64,000 nucleotides of DNA from Coriobacteriaceae bacterium (GCA_902363125.1 CABIZD010000008.1:1-64000); one strand, 5' to 3'; numbered from the stretch's first letter, positions 8,539-17,955 are shown. The notes: generated by a model not told the origin, from the letters alone. Numbers and translations are program-made.

Positions 8539-9957
8539 CTAGAAGATCTGGCGCAGGTTTCCGCGGTTGAGGGCTTCGTCGAAGAGGTGCTTGAACACCA
8601 CGCTGCCGTGCAGGCCATCGTGTTCAAACTCGTTCGTCACCCAGGCATGCGAGTTGCCCACGCGGCTGAGCGTATCGAGCTGCAGGCCCGAATCGACGTA
8701 CATGTCGTCGAAATACACTGCGGCCTGCAGGGGCACCTCGTTGCACGCCAGTCGCTGCGGGTCGTAGATCTTGTCCCAGCTGGTGTCTTCCATCAGCAGA
8801 TCCATCGCCGGCTTGAAGAGCTTAAGTTCGGGCATCTGCTCAAACATCCACGGGAACATGGCCTCGCCGGTAAACATGAGCGGGCGCGCGAGCGTGTCGA
8901 ACTCGGCACGGTGTGCCTTCTCTTCTGCCGCGGCCCAGCGAATGGGCATGGTGTCGCCGTCGGCGTAGATAAACTCCTGCAGCGTCCAGTACAGCGGATT
9001 CGTGCGCGTGTTGGTGCGCGCGAAGGCGCGCATCAAAAAGCTGTCAGATACCGAGGCACCGCAGGTCAGCGTGCCGTCGCCGCCAACAAAAGCGTGATCG
9101 ATAATCCAATGCATGCGCTCAAAGCTCGGCTTCATGCCAAAGTCGCTGCCCATGAGCTGTAGGCGCTCGACCGTCATCGGCGAGCCGTCGGGCAGCACGG
9201 GCTTCTGAGCCTCGAGCGCATCGGCCAGGGCTGCCATGCGCTCGACGTCAGCGGGGTAACGGTCGTAATACTGCTGCGTCTTGGCGGCCATGCGCGGGAA
9301 GGTGTGCGCGTAGACCTCGCTGGCGCTCGCCGGCACATGCGGAATGCCGCCGCAGGTAAAGCTTGCCGCCACGCCCTCGGGGAAGAGCGACAGGTAGCTC
9401 AGCGTCAAAAAACCGCCGTAGCTCTGTCCGAGCGTGACCCAGGGCTTGCCGCCAAAGCCCACCAGGCGCAGGTACTCAAAATCGCGCACGATGGAGCTGG
9501 CGAGGTGACGCTTGAGGAAGTCCGCCTGCGAGCGGGCCGCATCGGCGCCGGCTGCCTCGGCGCGCTCGCCCAAGGCCGCGATCGTGCGTCCGTCAACACA
9601 GCTGCTGCGTCCGGTGCCGCGCTGGTCGGGCAGGACCACGCGGAAGTGCTTGACGGCCTCCTCGATCCAGCCATCGCTTGTGGGCGACAACGGACGCGGG
9701 CTCTCGCCGCCGGGGCCGCCCTGCAAAAACAGGAGCAGCGGCAGATCGTCGTTGATGCGGTCGGGCGCGCAAACCACGCGATAGAAGAGCTTGATGCTCT
9801 CGGGCGCGCCGGCGATGGGTGCCGGCATAGCGCCGCGGCGCATGGTGCTGCCGACGGCCAGGAGCATCGGCTCCAGGCCGCGCCAGTCGAGGGGGACATC
9901 GATGCTGTGGTCCTCGACATACAGGCCGGGGACGTGGTACGAAGTGATGAGCGCCAT
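8539..9957 (-). CDS. Family S33 alpha/beta-hydrolase peptidase (proline iminopeptidase-like)
   Basis: A 472-residue alpha/beta hydrolase of the tricorn-interacting factor/prolyl aminopeptidase type. The oxyanion-hole motif LQGGPGGE lies at about 78-85, the nucleophile elbow GQSYGG (Ser179) follows, and a C-terminal His (DGLHGS) would complete the triad. No signal peptide is seen, so it is probably cytoplasmic, releasing N-terminal residues such as proline from peptides. It sits between proB and proA on the opposite strand, a context consistent with proline supply but not proof. ATG 9957 is chosen because the upstream extension to 10038 lacks hydrolase sequence. Confidence 0.88.
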   Translation of the reverse strand: MALITSYHVPGLYVEDHSIDVPLDWRGLEPMLLAVGSTMRRGAMPAPIAGAPESIKLFYRVVCAPDRINDDLPLLLFLQGGPGGESPRPLSPTSDGWIEEAVKHFRVVLPDQRGTGRSSCVDGRTIAALGERAEAAGADAARSQADFLKRHLASSIVRDFEYLRLVGFGGKPWVTLGQSYGGFLTLSYLSLFPEGVAASFTCGGIPHVPASASEVYAHTFPRMAAKTQQYYDRYPADVERMAALADALEAQKPVLPDGSPMTVERLQLMGSDFGMKPSFERMHWIIDHAFVGGDGTLTCGASVSDSFLMRAFARTNTRTNPLYWTLQEFIYADGDTMPIRWAAAEEKAHRAEFDTLARPLMFTGEAMFPWMFEQMPELKLFKPAMDLLMEDTSWDKIYDPQRLACNEVPLQAAVYFDDMYVDSGLQLDTLSRVGNSHAWVTNEFEHDGLHGSVVFKHLFDEALNRGNLRQIF

Positions 9958-10069
9958 GTGATACTTCCGTTCGTTGCGGTGTTTCGGGTTGACCAATTCT
10001 ACCGCCGCGGGTGAGGTCATGCGCAAATCGGCTACCATGGTTGCAAACTTCTAGGAGAAAGGGCCGCCT

Positions 10070-11356
10070 ATGTCGGTCGATATAGCCACGTATGTCCACG
10101 ATCTTGCCGTTGCCGCTAAGGCAGCGTCGGCCTCGCTTGCCACGGCGAGCGACGAGCAGCGCCAGGAGGCCGTACGCGCCATGGCCGCAGCACTGCGCAA
10201 CGGTATCGACTCCATCGTCGCCGCCAACGAGCTCGATATGTCCGCCGCGCGCGATGCGGGGACCTCGGTGGGGCTCCTCGACCGTCTGCTGCTGACGCCC
10301 GAGCGCGTCGAGGGCATGGCCGCCGGCCTGGAGAAGCTTGCCGAGCTGCCCGATCCCGTGGGCCGCGTACTCGATCACCGTGTGCTTGCAAGTGGCGTGG
10401 ACCTCACCCGCGTGAGCGTGCCGCTGGGCCTGGTCGCCATGGTCTATGAGGCGCGCCCCAACGTGACGGCCGATGCCGCGGGCATCTGCATCCGCACCGG
10501 CAACGCCTGCATTCTGCGCGGCGGTTCGCTGGCCTATCACTCGTGCGCCATGATTGCCGAACTGCTGGCCGATGCGCTCGAGGACAAGGGTTTCCCGCGC
10601 GAGGCTATCTCGATGATCGAGTCCACCGACCGCGAGGCCACCGGCGAGCTCATGAAGCTCCGCGGCATCGTCGACGTGCTCATTCCGCGTGGAGGTGCGG
10701 GCCTGATCCAGCGCTGCGTGCGCGAGTCGCTCGTTCCGGTGATCGAGACGGGCACAGGCAACTGCCACATCTACGTGCATGAATCCGCCGATTTTGACAA
10801 GGCGCTCAACATTATCGTCAACGCTAAGACGCAGCGCGTGGGCGTGTGCAATGCCGCCGAGTCGCTGCTGGTCGACCGTGCCGTGGCCGATGCGTTTTTG
10901 CCCGCGGTCGTGGCCGTGCTGCATGACCACGGCGTGCTCATTCACGGCGACGAGGCTACGTACGCCGCGTGCGCCGACGCCGGCTTTGTGGAGGGTGATG
11001 ACTACGTCGCCGCGACTGAGGAGGACTGGGGCCGTGAGTACCTGGCGCTCGAGATGAGCGTGAAGGTCGTGGCGAACGAGGACGAGGCCATCGCGCACAT
11101 CAACCGCTACGGCACGATGCACTCCGAGGCCATCGTTGCCGAGGACACGGATGCTTGCGAGCGCTTCCTGGATGCGGTCGATGCCTCGGCCGTGTATGCC
11201 AACGCCAGCACGCGCTTCACCGACGGCGGCGAGTTTGGCCTGGGCGCCGAGATCGGCATCTCGACCCAAAAGCTCCACGCCCGTGGCCCCTTTGCCGCCG
11301 AGGCCCTCACCACCTACAAATACAAGCTCCGAGGCACCGGCCAGGTCCGCCCCTAA
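10070..11356 (+). CDS. proA: Gamma-glutamyl phosphate reductase (glutamate-5-semialdehyde dehydrogenase)
   Basis: Second enzyme of proline synthesis: NADPH-dependent reduction of glutamyl-5-phosphate. The 428-residue aldehyde-dehydrogenase fold shows the substrate region YEARPNVTADAAG (about 126-138), the RTGNACILRGG cofactor region, and catalytic Cys260 in QRVGVCNAAE. An AGGAGAAAGGG ribosome site precedes ATG 10070. It ends at a bidirectional hairpin terminator (11372-11412). Confidence 0.97.
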   Translation: MSVDIATYVHDLAVAAKAASASLATASDEQRQEAVRAMAAALRNGIDSIVAANELDMSAARDAGTSVGLLDRLLLTPERVEGMAAGLEKLAELPDPVGRVLDHRVLASGVDLTRVSVPLGLVAMVYEARPNVTADAAGICIRTGNACILRGGSLAYHSCAMIAELLADALEDKGFPREAISMIESTDREATGELMKLRGIVDVLIPRGGAGLIQRCVRESLVPVIETGTGNCHIYVHESADFDKALNIIVNAKTQRVGVCNAAESLLVDRAVADAFLPAVVAVLHDHGVLIHGDEATYAACADAGFVEGDDYVAATEEDWGREYLALEMSVKVVANEDEAIAHINRYGTMHSEAIVAEDTDACERFLDAVDASAVYANASTRFTDGGEFGLGAEIGISTQKLHARGPFAAEALTTYKYKLRGTGQVRP

Positions 11357-11371
11357 ACCTGTTGCAAACGA

Positions 11372-11412
11372 AAAACCACCACAAAGGTGCCTGTCCCCTT
11401 TGTGGTGGTTTT
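11372..11412. terminator. Bidirectional hairpin terminator, copy of a dispersed repeat
   Basis: Same 15-base arms as at 547-587 and nearly the same loop (TGCCTGTCCC versus CGCCTGTCCC). It separates the convergent proA and HD-domain genes. Confidence 0.8.
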
Positions 11413-11427
11413 AGGTGGCGTGGGCGG

Positions 11428-12027
11428 TTAGGCCTGGAAGGTGTCGCGGTCGGGCGCGAAGGACTGCACGGCCGTGATGGTGCGGTCAAAGAGCTCGGTG
11501 AGCTCCCAGCCCAACATTTCGGCGCCCTGCGAAATCACGTCGCGCGAGCAGCCGGCGGCAAAGCGCTTGTCCTTAAACTTCTTCTTGAGCGACTTGGTCG
11601 TAAAGTCCATAACGCTCTTGCTCGGGCGCATGATGACTGCAGCGCCGATCAGGCCGGTGAGCTCATCGCAGGCAAACAGGATCTTTTCCATCTGCAGCTC
11701 GGGTTTGGGCAGCGAGGTGTTGAAGTCCGACGTGTGCGTCTGGATGGCGCGAATGAGCTCGGGAGACGCACCTTCGCCCTTAAGAATCTCGGCAGCATAG
11801 ATGGTGTGGTTCATGGGGTCGTCCTCATGCTCCTCCCAATCCAAGTCGTGCAGCAGGCCGACGATGCCCCAAAACTCCTCGTTCTCGGGGTCGAACTCGC
11901 GCGCAAAGTAGCGCATGGTGCCCTCGACCGTCTCGCCATGGGTGATGTGGAACGGGTCTTTGTTGTGCTCGTTAAGCAGTTCAAACGCGCGGTCGCGGGT
12001 GATTCCGGCGGTAAGCGGTTCTGCCAT
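11428..12027 (-). CDS. HD-domain phosphohydrolase
   Basis: A 199-residue HD-superfamily protein. The metal-binding HD pair is at His60-Asp61 (GLLHDLDWE), preceded by His30 in a THGETVEG motif and followed by conserved His residues (HTIYAAE; THTSD). The family hydrolyses nucleotides or other phosphate esters; the substrate cannot be told from sequence. It has its own upstream spacer and shares a bidirectional terminator with proA. Confidence 0.85.
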   Translation of the reverse strand: MAEPLTAGITRDRAFELLNEHNKDPFHITHGETVEGTMRYFAREFDPENEEFWGIVGLLHDLDWEEHEDDPMNHTIYAAEILKGEGASPELIRAIQTHTSDFNTSLPKPELQMEKILFACDELTGLIGAAVIMRPSKSVMDFTTKSLKKKFKDKRFAAGCSRDVISQGAEMLGWELTELFDRTITAVQSFAPDRDTFQA

Positions 12028-12081
12028 AAGAGACTCCTTGTGCTCGTGGGTATCGCTAAGAATGAATACTACTAGAACAAG

Positions 12082-12122
12082 AAAACCACCACAAAGGTGC
12101 CTGTGAACTTTGTGGTGGTTTT
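12082..12122. terminator. Hairpin terminator, copy of a dispersed repeat
   Basis: Arms AAAACCACCACAAAG/CTTTGTGGTGGTTTT with loop GTGCCTGTGAA. It lies between the two minus-strand genes for CarD and the HD protein and could end the carD transcript. Its loop matches the half copy at 155-180. Confidence 0.75.
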
Positions 12123-12135
12123 TGGCGCGGATGGG

Positions 12136-12621
12136 TTAGTTGAGGGCGGCTTGGGCTAGGCGGGCTTCGGCGTCCTCTTCGGTGACGCCCAGGGCCACGG
12201 CGAACTCCTCGATGGAGCGGCGCTTGGCCTCCTTGAGCACTCGCATGTAGTAAGAGCTGGGCTTTTTATCGGCTTCCTCGGCCTGGCGAATGCGGTGCAT
12301 CATGGTCTTTGCCACGCGGACCGTCTCGGGCGCGCCCAGCTTGAGCTGCTGCTTAAAGTGCGTCTCCTCAAGCGAGCTGTTGCGCTCGGTAAAGGTGTCG
12401 CACTCCAGCTCGTCATAGTGGCTCAGCAGGTGCTCGGCATCTTGCTGGGAGATGGCGGCATGCAAACGATCGGCCTGCGCCACGGGGTACATGAGGATCG
12501 TCTGCGCATGTCCCTGCTTGGTCTCGAGCAACAGCATGGGCTGCGGCGTGTCGTCCCTAAAACCGACGACGGTGCAGACTCCCTGACCCGGATGAATGAC
12601 GTGTTGACCGATTGAGAACAT
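12136..12621 (-). CDS. CarD-family transcriptional regulator
   Basis: 161 residues. The N-terminal CarD/TRCF RNA-polymerase-interacting domain (about 1-60, starting FSIGQHVIHPGQGVCTVVG) is followed by a helical C-terminal DNA-binding domain (about 70-160). CarD proteins bind the RNA polymerase beta subunit and stabilise open promoter complexes, often at rRNA promoters. GGAGGTAGC precedes the ATG at 12621. Length matches CarD of actinobacteria. Confidence 0.92.
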   Translation of the reverse strand: MFSIGQHVIHPGQGVCTVVGFRDDTPQPMLLLETKQGHAQTILMYPVAQADRLHAAISQQDAEHLLSHYDELECDTFTERNSSLEETHFKQQLKLGAPETVRVAKTMMHRIRQAEEADKKPSSYYMRVLKEAKRRSIEEFAVALGVTEEDAEARLAQAALN

Positions 12622-12963
12622 GCTACCTCCAACTTATACGAATTTGCGTATGTCTAGAATACCACGCTGACGTGCGGAAACCCTTACTTTATGCAGGAAA
12701 AGCACACAACTCCGATAGGTAAGAGTATTCGATAAAAGACACAGCTCATTCACACCTTTATGCATTTTCAACGCGTGCATAATCTGCAGGCAGACCGGCA
12801 TCTTTGAGTGACTCCATACAAGCTGTAGTCAATTTTGTGCATATGCAATCTCGATTGGCTTTACCCTGCGATAGTGCCCGTCGCTTGTGATAGAGTGCTA
12901 CAAACTCTGGCTTTTGCCCTACGAGTGACCAAGAGCTCGGGGGCTTTAACACAAGGAGGATCT
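12622..12963. other. Intergenic region between divergent carD and argS
   Basis: 342 bases without a credible gene. It must hold the divergent promoters of carD and argS, but no pair of -35/-10 boxes stands out clearly. A GGAGG site for carD and AGGAGG for argS close its two ends. Confidence 0.5.
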
Positions 12964-14817
12964 ATGCCCGAGAAGATTGAAGAGCTGGTACGCGCTGCGC
13001 TTGCTGCGGCCCAGGAGGCCGGCGACCTTTCCGCATTTGAACTTGACGATTGCGCTATCGAGCGACCGGCTGACACTTCTCATGGCGAGTGGACCTCTAC
13101 CATGGCCCTGAAGTCCGCCAAGCTGGCCCACTGCGCCCCGCGCAAGATCGCCGAGGCCATCGTTGCCCATATGCCCGAGGATCCCGCGATCGAGAAGGTT
13201 GAGATCGCAGGCCCTGGTTTCATCAACTTCTACCTCTCCGTTGCCGTCAAGAATGCCATCTTTGGCGAGGCTCGCGAGAAGGGCATGGACTTCGCTAAGT
13301 CCAACGTCGGTGGTGGCCTGAAGACCCAGGTCGAGTTCGTTTCCGCCAACCCCGTCGGCCCCATGCATATCGGCCACGGCCGCTGGGCCGCGCTGGGCGA
13401 TTCGCTCTGCCGCGTTATGGACCACGCCGGCTATGAGATCCAGCGTGAGTTCTACATCAATGACCACGGCTCTCAGATGAACACCTTCGGCAACTCCATC
13501 AGCACGCGCTATATGCAGCTTGCCGACATCATCGCCAAGCAGGGCGTTGATATCGACGAGGCTCACAAGCTGTTGATCGCCGACCGCGACGCCTTTGTTG
13601 CCGACGAGAACGACGAGCACCCCGAGACCCATCCGTACCAGGACAACTTTGCCGAGACTCTGGGCAAGGACTCCTACGGCGGCGACTACATCATCGACGA
13701 GGCCGCCGAGTTCTGGCGCACCGACGGCGATAAGTGGGTCAACGCCGATCCGCAGAAGCGCATGGAGAGCTTCCGCGAGCGCGGCTATGTAAAGATGGTC
13801 GACAACATGCGCGACCTCTGCCACGCCGTCAATTGCGACTTCGATCGTTGGTTCTCCGAGCGCTCGCTGTATGTGAAGGACACCGAGGGCGAGACCGCCG
13901 GCACCTCCGCCGTCGACCGCGCTTTTGAGAAGCTCGACAAGATGGGCTACCTCTACACTAAGGACGGCGCCCTGTGGTTCCGCTCCACCGACCTGGGCGA
14001 TGACAAGGACCGCGTTCTGATCAAGTCCGACGGCGAGTACACCTACTTCGCCTCCGACGTCGCCTATCACTGGGATAAGTTCCAGCGCGTCGACCACGTC
14101 ATCGACATCTGGGGCGCCGACCACCACGGCTACATCGAGCGCGTCCGCTGCGTCTGCGACGCTCTTGGCTATCCCGGCAAGTTTGAGGTTCTGCTGGGCC
14201 AGCTCGTCAACCTGCTGCGTAACGGCAAGCCCGTCCGTATGTCCAAGCGCAAGGGCACCATGGTGACCCTGCAGGAGCTCGTCGACGAGGTCGGCTCCGA
14301 TGCCGCTCGCTACACGCTCATCTCCAAGAGCTCCAACCAGATGGTCGACTTCGATATCGAGGCCGTTAAGAAGCGCGACAACTCCAACCCGGTGTACTAC
14401 GTGCAGTACGCTCACGCCCGCGTGTGCTCCATCCTGCGCCGTGCCGCTGACGTTACGCCCGAGCAGGCTGACGAGATGGGCATGAAGGCCGTCGCCGCCA
14501 AGGCCATCGGTGAGAACGTCGATTACTCGCTGCTGACCGACCCGACCGAGCTCGCCCTTTCGCGCAAGCTCAACGAGCTCACCGACCTCATCGCCAGCTG
14601 CGCTCGCGACCGCGCCCCGTTCCGTCTGACGCACTTTGCTGAGGAACTCGCCGGCGACTTCCACAGCTTCTATGCTGCCTGCCAGGTTCTGCCGAGCGAG
14701 GGCCGTCCCGTCGACCCCGAGCTTTCGCGCGCCCGTCTGGCCGCTTGCGACGCCGTCCGCGTGACGCTCGCCCTGGTGCTCACCCTCGTTGGCGTTTCCG
14801 CGCCCGAGCAGATGTAA
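12964..14817 (+). CDS. argS: Arginyl-tRNA synthetase
   Basis: Class I synthetase charging tRNA-Arg. The 617-residue protein has the N-terminal additional domain (1-100), the HIGH motif in ANPVGPMHIGHGR (about 126-138), a KMSK-type loop VRMSKRKG, and a C-terminal anticodon-binding DALR domain. CAAGGAGGATCT directly precedes ATG 12964, which fixes the start. It is a single-gene unit with its own terminator. Confidence 0.97.
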   Translation: MPEKIEELVRAALAAAQEAGDLSAFELDDCAIERPADTSHGEWTSTMALKSAKLAHCAPRKIAEAIVAHMPEDPAIEKVEIAGPGFINFYLSVAVKNAIFGEAREKGMDFAKSNVGGGLKTQVEFVSANPVGPMHIGHGRWAALGDSLCRVMDHAGYEIQREFYINDHGSQMNTFGNSISTRYMQLADIIAKQGVDIDEAHKLLIADRDAFVADENDEHPETHPYQDNFAETLGKDSYGGDYIIDEAAEFWRTDGDKWVNADPQKRMESFRERGYVKMVDNMRDLCHAVNCDFDRWFSERSLYVKDTEGETAGTSAVDRAFEKLDKMGYLYTKDGALWFRSTDLGDDKDRVLIKSDGEYTYFASDVAYHWDKFQRVDHVIDIWGADHHGYIERVRCVCDALGYPGKFEVLLGQLVNLLRNGKPVRMSKRKGTMVTLQELVDEVGSDAARYTLISKSSNQMVDFDIEAVKKRDNSNPVYYVQYAHARVCSILRRAADVTPEQADEMGMKAVAAKAIGENVDYSLLTDPTELALSRKLNELTDLIASCARDRAPFRLTHFAEELAGDFHSFYAACQVLPSEGRPVDPELSRARLAACDAVRVTLALVLTLVGVSAPEQM

Positions 14818-14862
14818 TCTGCGAGTCATTTGACCGCGCAAGTTTGGTTTAACTGAGCCTTG

Positions 14863-14896
14863 AAAGCCCGATCTCCCACGGAGGTCGGGCTTTTTG
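14863..14896 (+). terminator. Terminator of argS
   Basis: Stem AAAGCCCGATCTCC/GGAGGTCGGGCTTT (one T-G pair) around CAC, followed by TT. Confidence 0.8.
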
Positions 14897-14939
14897 CAAA
14901 CGCCGACGTATTGACGAATTTGGAACTGCTGGAAATACG

Positions 14940-15089
14940 AAACTATGCCGGTTTACTACGATGAAATGAGAAATTCCAACCACGCCGGCTTTTCGCAAAA
15001 AAGTGCAAGGCATCTACCTGCGGTTTTAGTTCAACAAGTTTCGGAGTGGTCGCGGTTGAGCGATTCATCGTAGTAAACCGCCATAGTTT
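14940..15089. repeat. 150-bp element with 26-bp inverted repeats
   Basis: The ends 14940-14965 and 15064-15089 are inverted copies of each other with one mismatch (AAACTATGSCGGTTTACTAC begins both). About 98 bases lie between, with no open frame of note. The gap 14818-15344 otherwise holds only the argS terminator and the rho promoter. The build resembles a small non-autonomous palindromic element. Confidence 0.55.
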
Positions 15090-15173
15090 TGGCGGAGGCA
15101 GTCAGATTTGTGGGTGTTAAACCAAAGATTGTCCCTTTTGACTAGTCGTTTAAGAGCGTTCCCAATGACTAAG

Positions 15174-15201
15174 TTGCAGGTGGTTGCGGTTGTGTTACAC
15201 T
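15174..15201 (+). promoter_or_regulatory. Probable rho promoter
   Basis: TTGCAG, a 16-base spacer and TACACT, leaving a leader of about 140 bases before rho. A long leader fits the known self-regulation of rho, but no specific structure is recognised. Confidence 0.5.
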
Positions 15202-15344
15202 AACGCTGCGTATATGACGCAATCATCTCGATACAGATCAATGATGTCCGTCGTTTTGAACGGAACTAGACTGTTTAGCCGCCCTGAAGGTTTATGCAGG
15301 GAGCATGTGATCACAGGGCTTGAAAAGAAAGTTGAGCAAACACT

Positions 15345-17918
15345 GTGTCTGATCAACAGCAAGAAAACGAAATAATGACGACGCAAGCCGCTCCCGCTGC
15401 ACCGGTTGCGTCGGACCAGGTCGCGGCGCCCGCGCATGCCTCGGCTCCTGAGACGCCTAAGGCTGCTTCGACGCCTACGCCTGCAACGGCTGAGAAGGCC
15501 GTGCCTGCAACTGGTGAGGAGGCTGTTCCGGCAAAGCCCAAGCGCACGCGCCGCACGGCCAAGCCTGCCACAGACGGCGAGGAGGTCACCAAGCCCAAGC
15601 GCCGTACCACGCGCACGACGCGCGCCAAGCGCACCGTTGCAGCTGACTCCTCGGCGCCGATTTCCGATGAGGTCGCGCAGGCACGTGCGTTGGCTCAGAT
15701 TAGCGAGGCTCAGGTGGTGCGCGCCCGCCGTCGTGCTGCCGAGCGTGAGGCCGCGGCTCTGACCGAGCTTGCAGCTCCGTCTGTGCCCGAGACACCTGCC
15801 GCCACCGAGACCCCTGTCGCCGACCAGCCGACCGAGAAGCCGGTACCGCGCACACGCCGTCGCACGGCTGCTAAGGCCGAGCAGGTTGCCGATCAGGTAA
15901 CCCCCGAGCTCACTGAGGCTTCGGTCCGTTCCGTGGCAGGGGAGGGCACATCGCCTGTTGAGCCCGCTGCGTCTGTCGAGGCCAGCGAAGTTCCCGTTGT
16001 CGATCCGGCTTTGCGCCCGCACCGTCGCGGTCGCAAGCCCAAGGCCTTCGTCGAGGCAGAGAAGGCCGCAGCCGCAGCTGCAGCCGCTCGGGATGCTGCG
16101 GCGACCGCCGAGTCTGCAACCGCTGCCGATGCACCCGTCCAGGATGCTACGACTTCCGAGGCCGCTCCCGCCGATGTCGAGCTCGCCGATGTCCGTCCTG
16201 GTCGCAGCCATCGTACTGCTGCTAAGCGCACGTCCAAGGCCAAGACTGCCAAGAAGGGTGCGTCCGAGGATTCCGCCGAGACGACCGCCGATGCATCGAC
16301 TGATGCCGCCGAGCCCCAAGACGTCGAACAGTCTGCGTCCGAGAAGCCCAAGCGCGGTCGTAAGAAGTCCGCTAAGGCCAAGGCGTCCGAGCAGCAGGCC
16401 GAGGCCGAGCTGCAGGGCGATTCCAAGGCCGAGGCCAGCGATGATACTGCGGCTAACGCCGATGCCGCCGCAACCGATGGCGCCGCGCCCGCCGAGGCCG
16501 AAGACGGCACTCGTCCCAAGCGTCGCCAGCACAAGCGCAACGACGAGCGCAACGAGCGCAAGGACGACCGCAACAACGACCGTCGCAACCGTCAGCGCGA
16601 TCGCAAGCAGCGCAACAAGGAACGTAATGCCGCCCCCACCGAGCCCACGCTTTCGCGCGAGGAACTCGCGGCCATGAAGGTCGCCGAACTGCGCGAGAAG
16701 GCCAAGGAGTTCGAGATCGAGACGACCGGCAAGAAGAAGGCCGAGCTCGTCGAGGAAATCTACACCACTGCCGCGAAGGCCGAGGGCTTCCGCGACATCA
16801 AGGGCATTCTGCAGATTCGCCCGGACAGCTCCGGCATCATCCACGCCCATGGCTACATGAAGTCCAACGACGACGCCTTCGTGCCCGCCTACCTCATCCG
16901 CTCCGCGCGTCTGCGCACGGGCGACGTCATCGAGGGCTCGCTGCGTCCTTCGCGCGGCGGCGACAAGCGCGCCGGCCTCGCCAAAATCACGACCGTCAAC
17001 GGTCTGGACCCCGAGCAGATTCGCAACCGTCCTAAGTTCGGCGACCTCACCCCGGTCTATCCCAACGAGCCGCTGCGCATGGAGCACGGCAAGGACTCCA
17101 TTACCGGTCGCGCCATCGACATCGTGTCGCCGATCGGCAAGGGTCAGCGTGGCCTGATCGTGTCCCCGCCCAAGGCCGGCAAGACCACGATCCTCAAGAA
17201 GATCTGCCAGTCTATCTCGATTAACAACCCCGAGGTGCACCTCATCTGCCTGCTCGTCGACGAGCGCCCCGAAGAGGTCACCGATATGCAGCGTTCCATC
17301 AAGGGCGAGGTTGTGGCGTCGACCTTCGATATGCCCGCCGACAACCACACTCGCGTGGCAGAGCTCGTCATCGAGCGCGCCAAGCGCATCGTGGAGCTGG
17401 GCGGCGATGTTGTGGTGGTGCTCGACTCCATCACGCGTCTTGCCCGCGCCTACAACTTGGCGGCGCCCGCCTCAGGCCGCATCCTTTCGGGCGGCGTCGA
17501 TTCGGCGGCACTGTATCCGCCCAAGCGCTTCCTGGGCGCAGCCCGCAATATCGAGAACGGTGGCTCGCTCACCATCCTGGCCTCTGCCCTCATCGACACC
17601 GGTTCCAAGATGGACGAGGTCATCTTTGAGGAGTTCAAGGGCACCGGCAACATGGAGCTCAAGCTCGACCGCGACCTGGCCGACCGCCGCATCTTCCCGG
17701 CTATCGACCCCGTTGCCTCCGGTACGCGTAACGAGGACCTGTTGGTCGACGAGCAGATGCGTCCGTTTGTCTTTGGCCTGCGTCGCATTCTTGCCGGCAT
17801 GAACAACACCGAGCGCGCGGCCGCATCGTTTATCAAGGGTCTTAAGGGCACCAACACCAACCAGGAGTTCCTGGTGCGTTCGGCCAAAAAGCACAGCGAC
17901 TACGAGCAGACGTTCTAG
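15345..17918 (+). CDS. rho: Transcription termination factor Rho with long N-terminal extension
   Basis: Hexameric RNA-dependent ATPase that ends transcription. The classical Rho (Rho_N, RNA-binding cold-shock-like domain, ATPase) occupies about residues 436-857, with Walker A PPKAGKTT near 608 and the Rho signature RPEEVTDMQR. Before it come 435 residues of low-complexity Ala/Glu/Lys/Arg/Thr sequence, ending in an Asn/Arg/Asp-rich stretch. Such insertions are known in high-GC Gram-positive Rho proteins and bind RNA. GTG 15345 is used; ATG 15375 is in frame and also possible. Confidence 0.96.
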   Translation: MSDQQQENEIMTTQAAPAAPVASDQVAAPAHASAPETPKAASTPTPATAEKAVPATGEEAVPAKPKRTRRTAKPATDGEEVTKPKRRTTRTTRAKRTVAADSSAPISDEVAQARALAQISEAQVVRARRRAAEREAAALTELAAPSVPETPAATETPVADQPTEKPVPRTRRRTAAKAEQVADQVTPELTEASVRSVAGEGTSPVEPAASVEASEVPVVDPALRPHRRGRKPKAFVEAEKAAAAAAAARDAAATAESATAADAPVQDATTSEAAPADVELADVRPGRSHRTAAKRTSKAKTAKKGASEDSAETTADASTDAAEPQDVEQSASEKPKRGRKKSAKAKASEQQAEAELQGDSKAEASDDTAANADAAATDGAAPAEAEDGTRPKRRQHKRNDERNERKDDRNNDRRNRQRDRKQRNKERNAAPTEPTLSREELAAMKVAELREKAKEFEIETTGKKKAELVEEIYTTAAKAEGFRDIKGILQIRPDSSGIIHAHGYMKSNDDAFVPAYLIRSARLRTGDVIEGSLRPSRGGDKRAGLAKITTVNGLDPEQIRNRPKFGDLTPVYPNEPLRMEHGKDSITGRAIDIVSPIGKGQRGLIVSPPKAGKTTILKKICQSISINNPEVHLICLLVDERPEEVTDMQRSIKGEVVASTFDMPADNHTRVAELVIERAKRIVELGGDVVVVLDSITRLARAYNLAAPASGRILSGGVDSAALYPPKRFLGAARNIENGGSLTILASALIDTGSKMDEVIFEEFKGTGNMELKLDRDLADRRIFPAIDPVASGTRNEDLLVDEQMRPFVFGLRRILAGMNNTERAAASFIKGLKGTNTNQEFLVRSAKKHSDYEQTF

Positions 17919-17955
17919 GTTGTCATCCACGCACAGCGATAGTCATCAATGCAAT

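Noticed and set aside
12758..12952. Small minus-strand gene between carD and argS
   Set aside because: No ribosome site and no recognisable protein; it lies in a promoter region.
12946..14841. Long open frame opposite argS
   Set aside because: It mirrors the third-base GC bias of argS; the plus strand has clear HIGH and KMSK motifs and a ribosome site.
15195..17348. Long minus-strand frame opposite rho
   Set aside because: Composition artefact of the Ala/Glu/Lys-rich rho extension; no domain.
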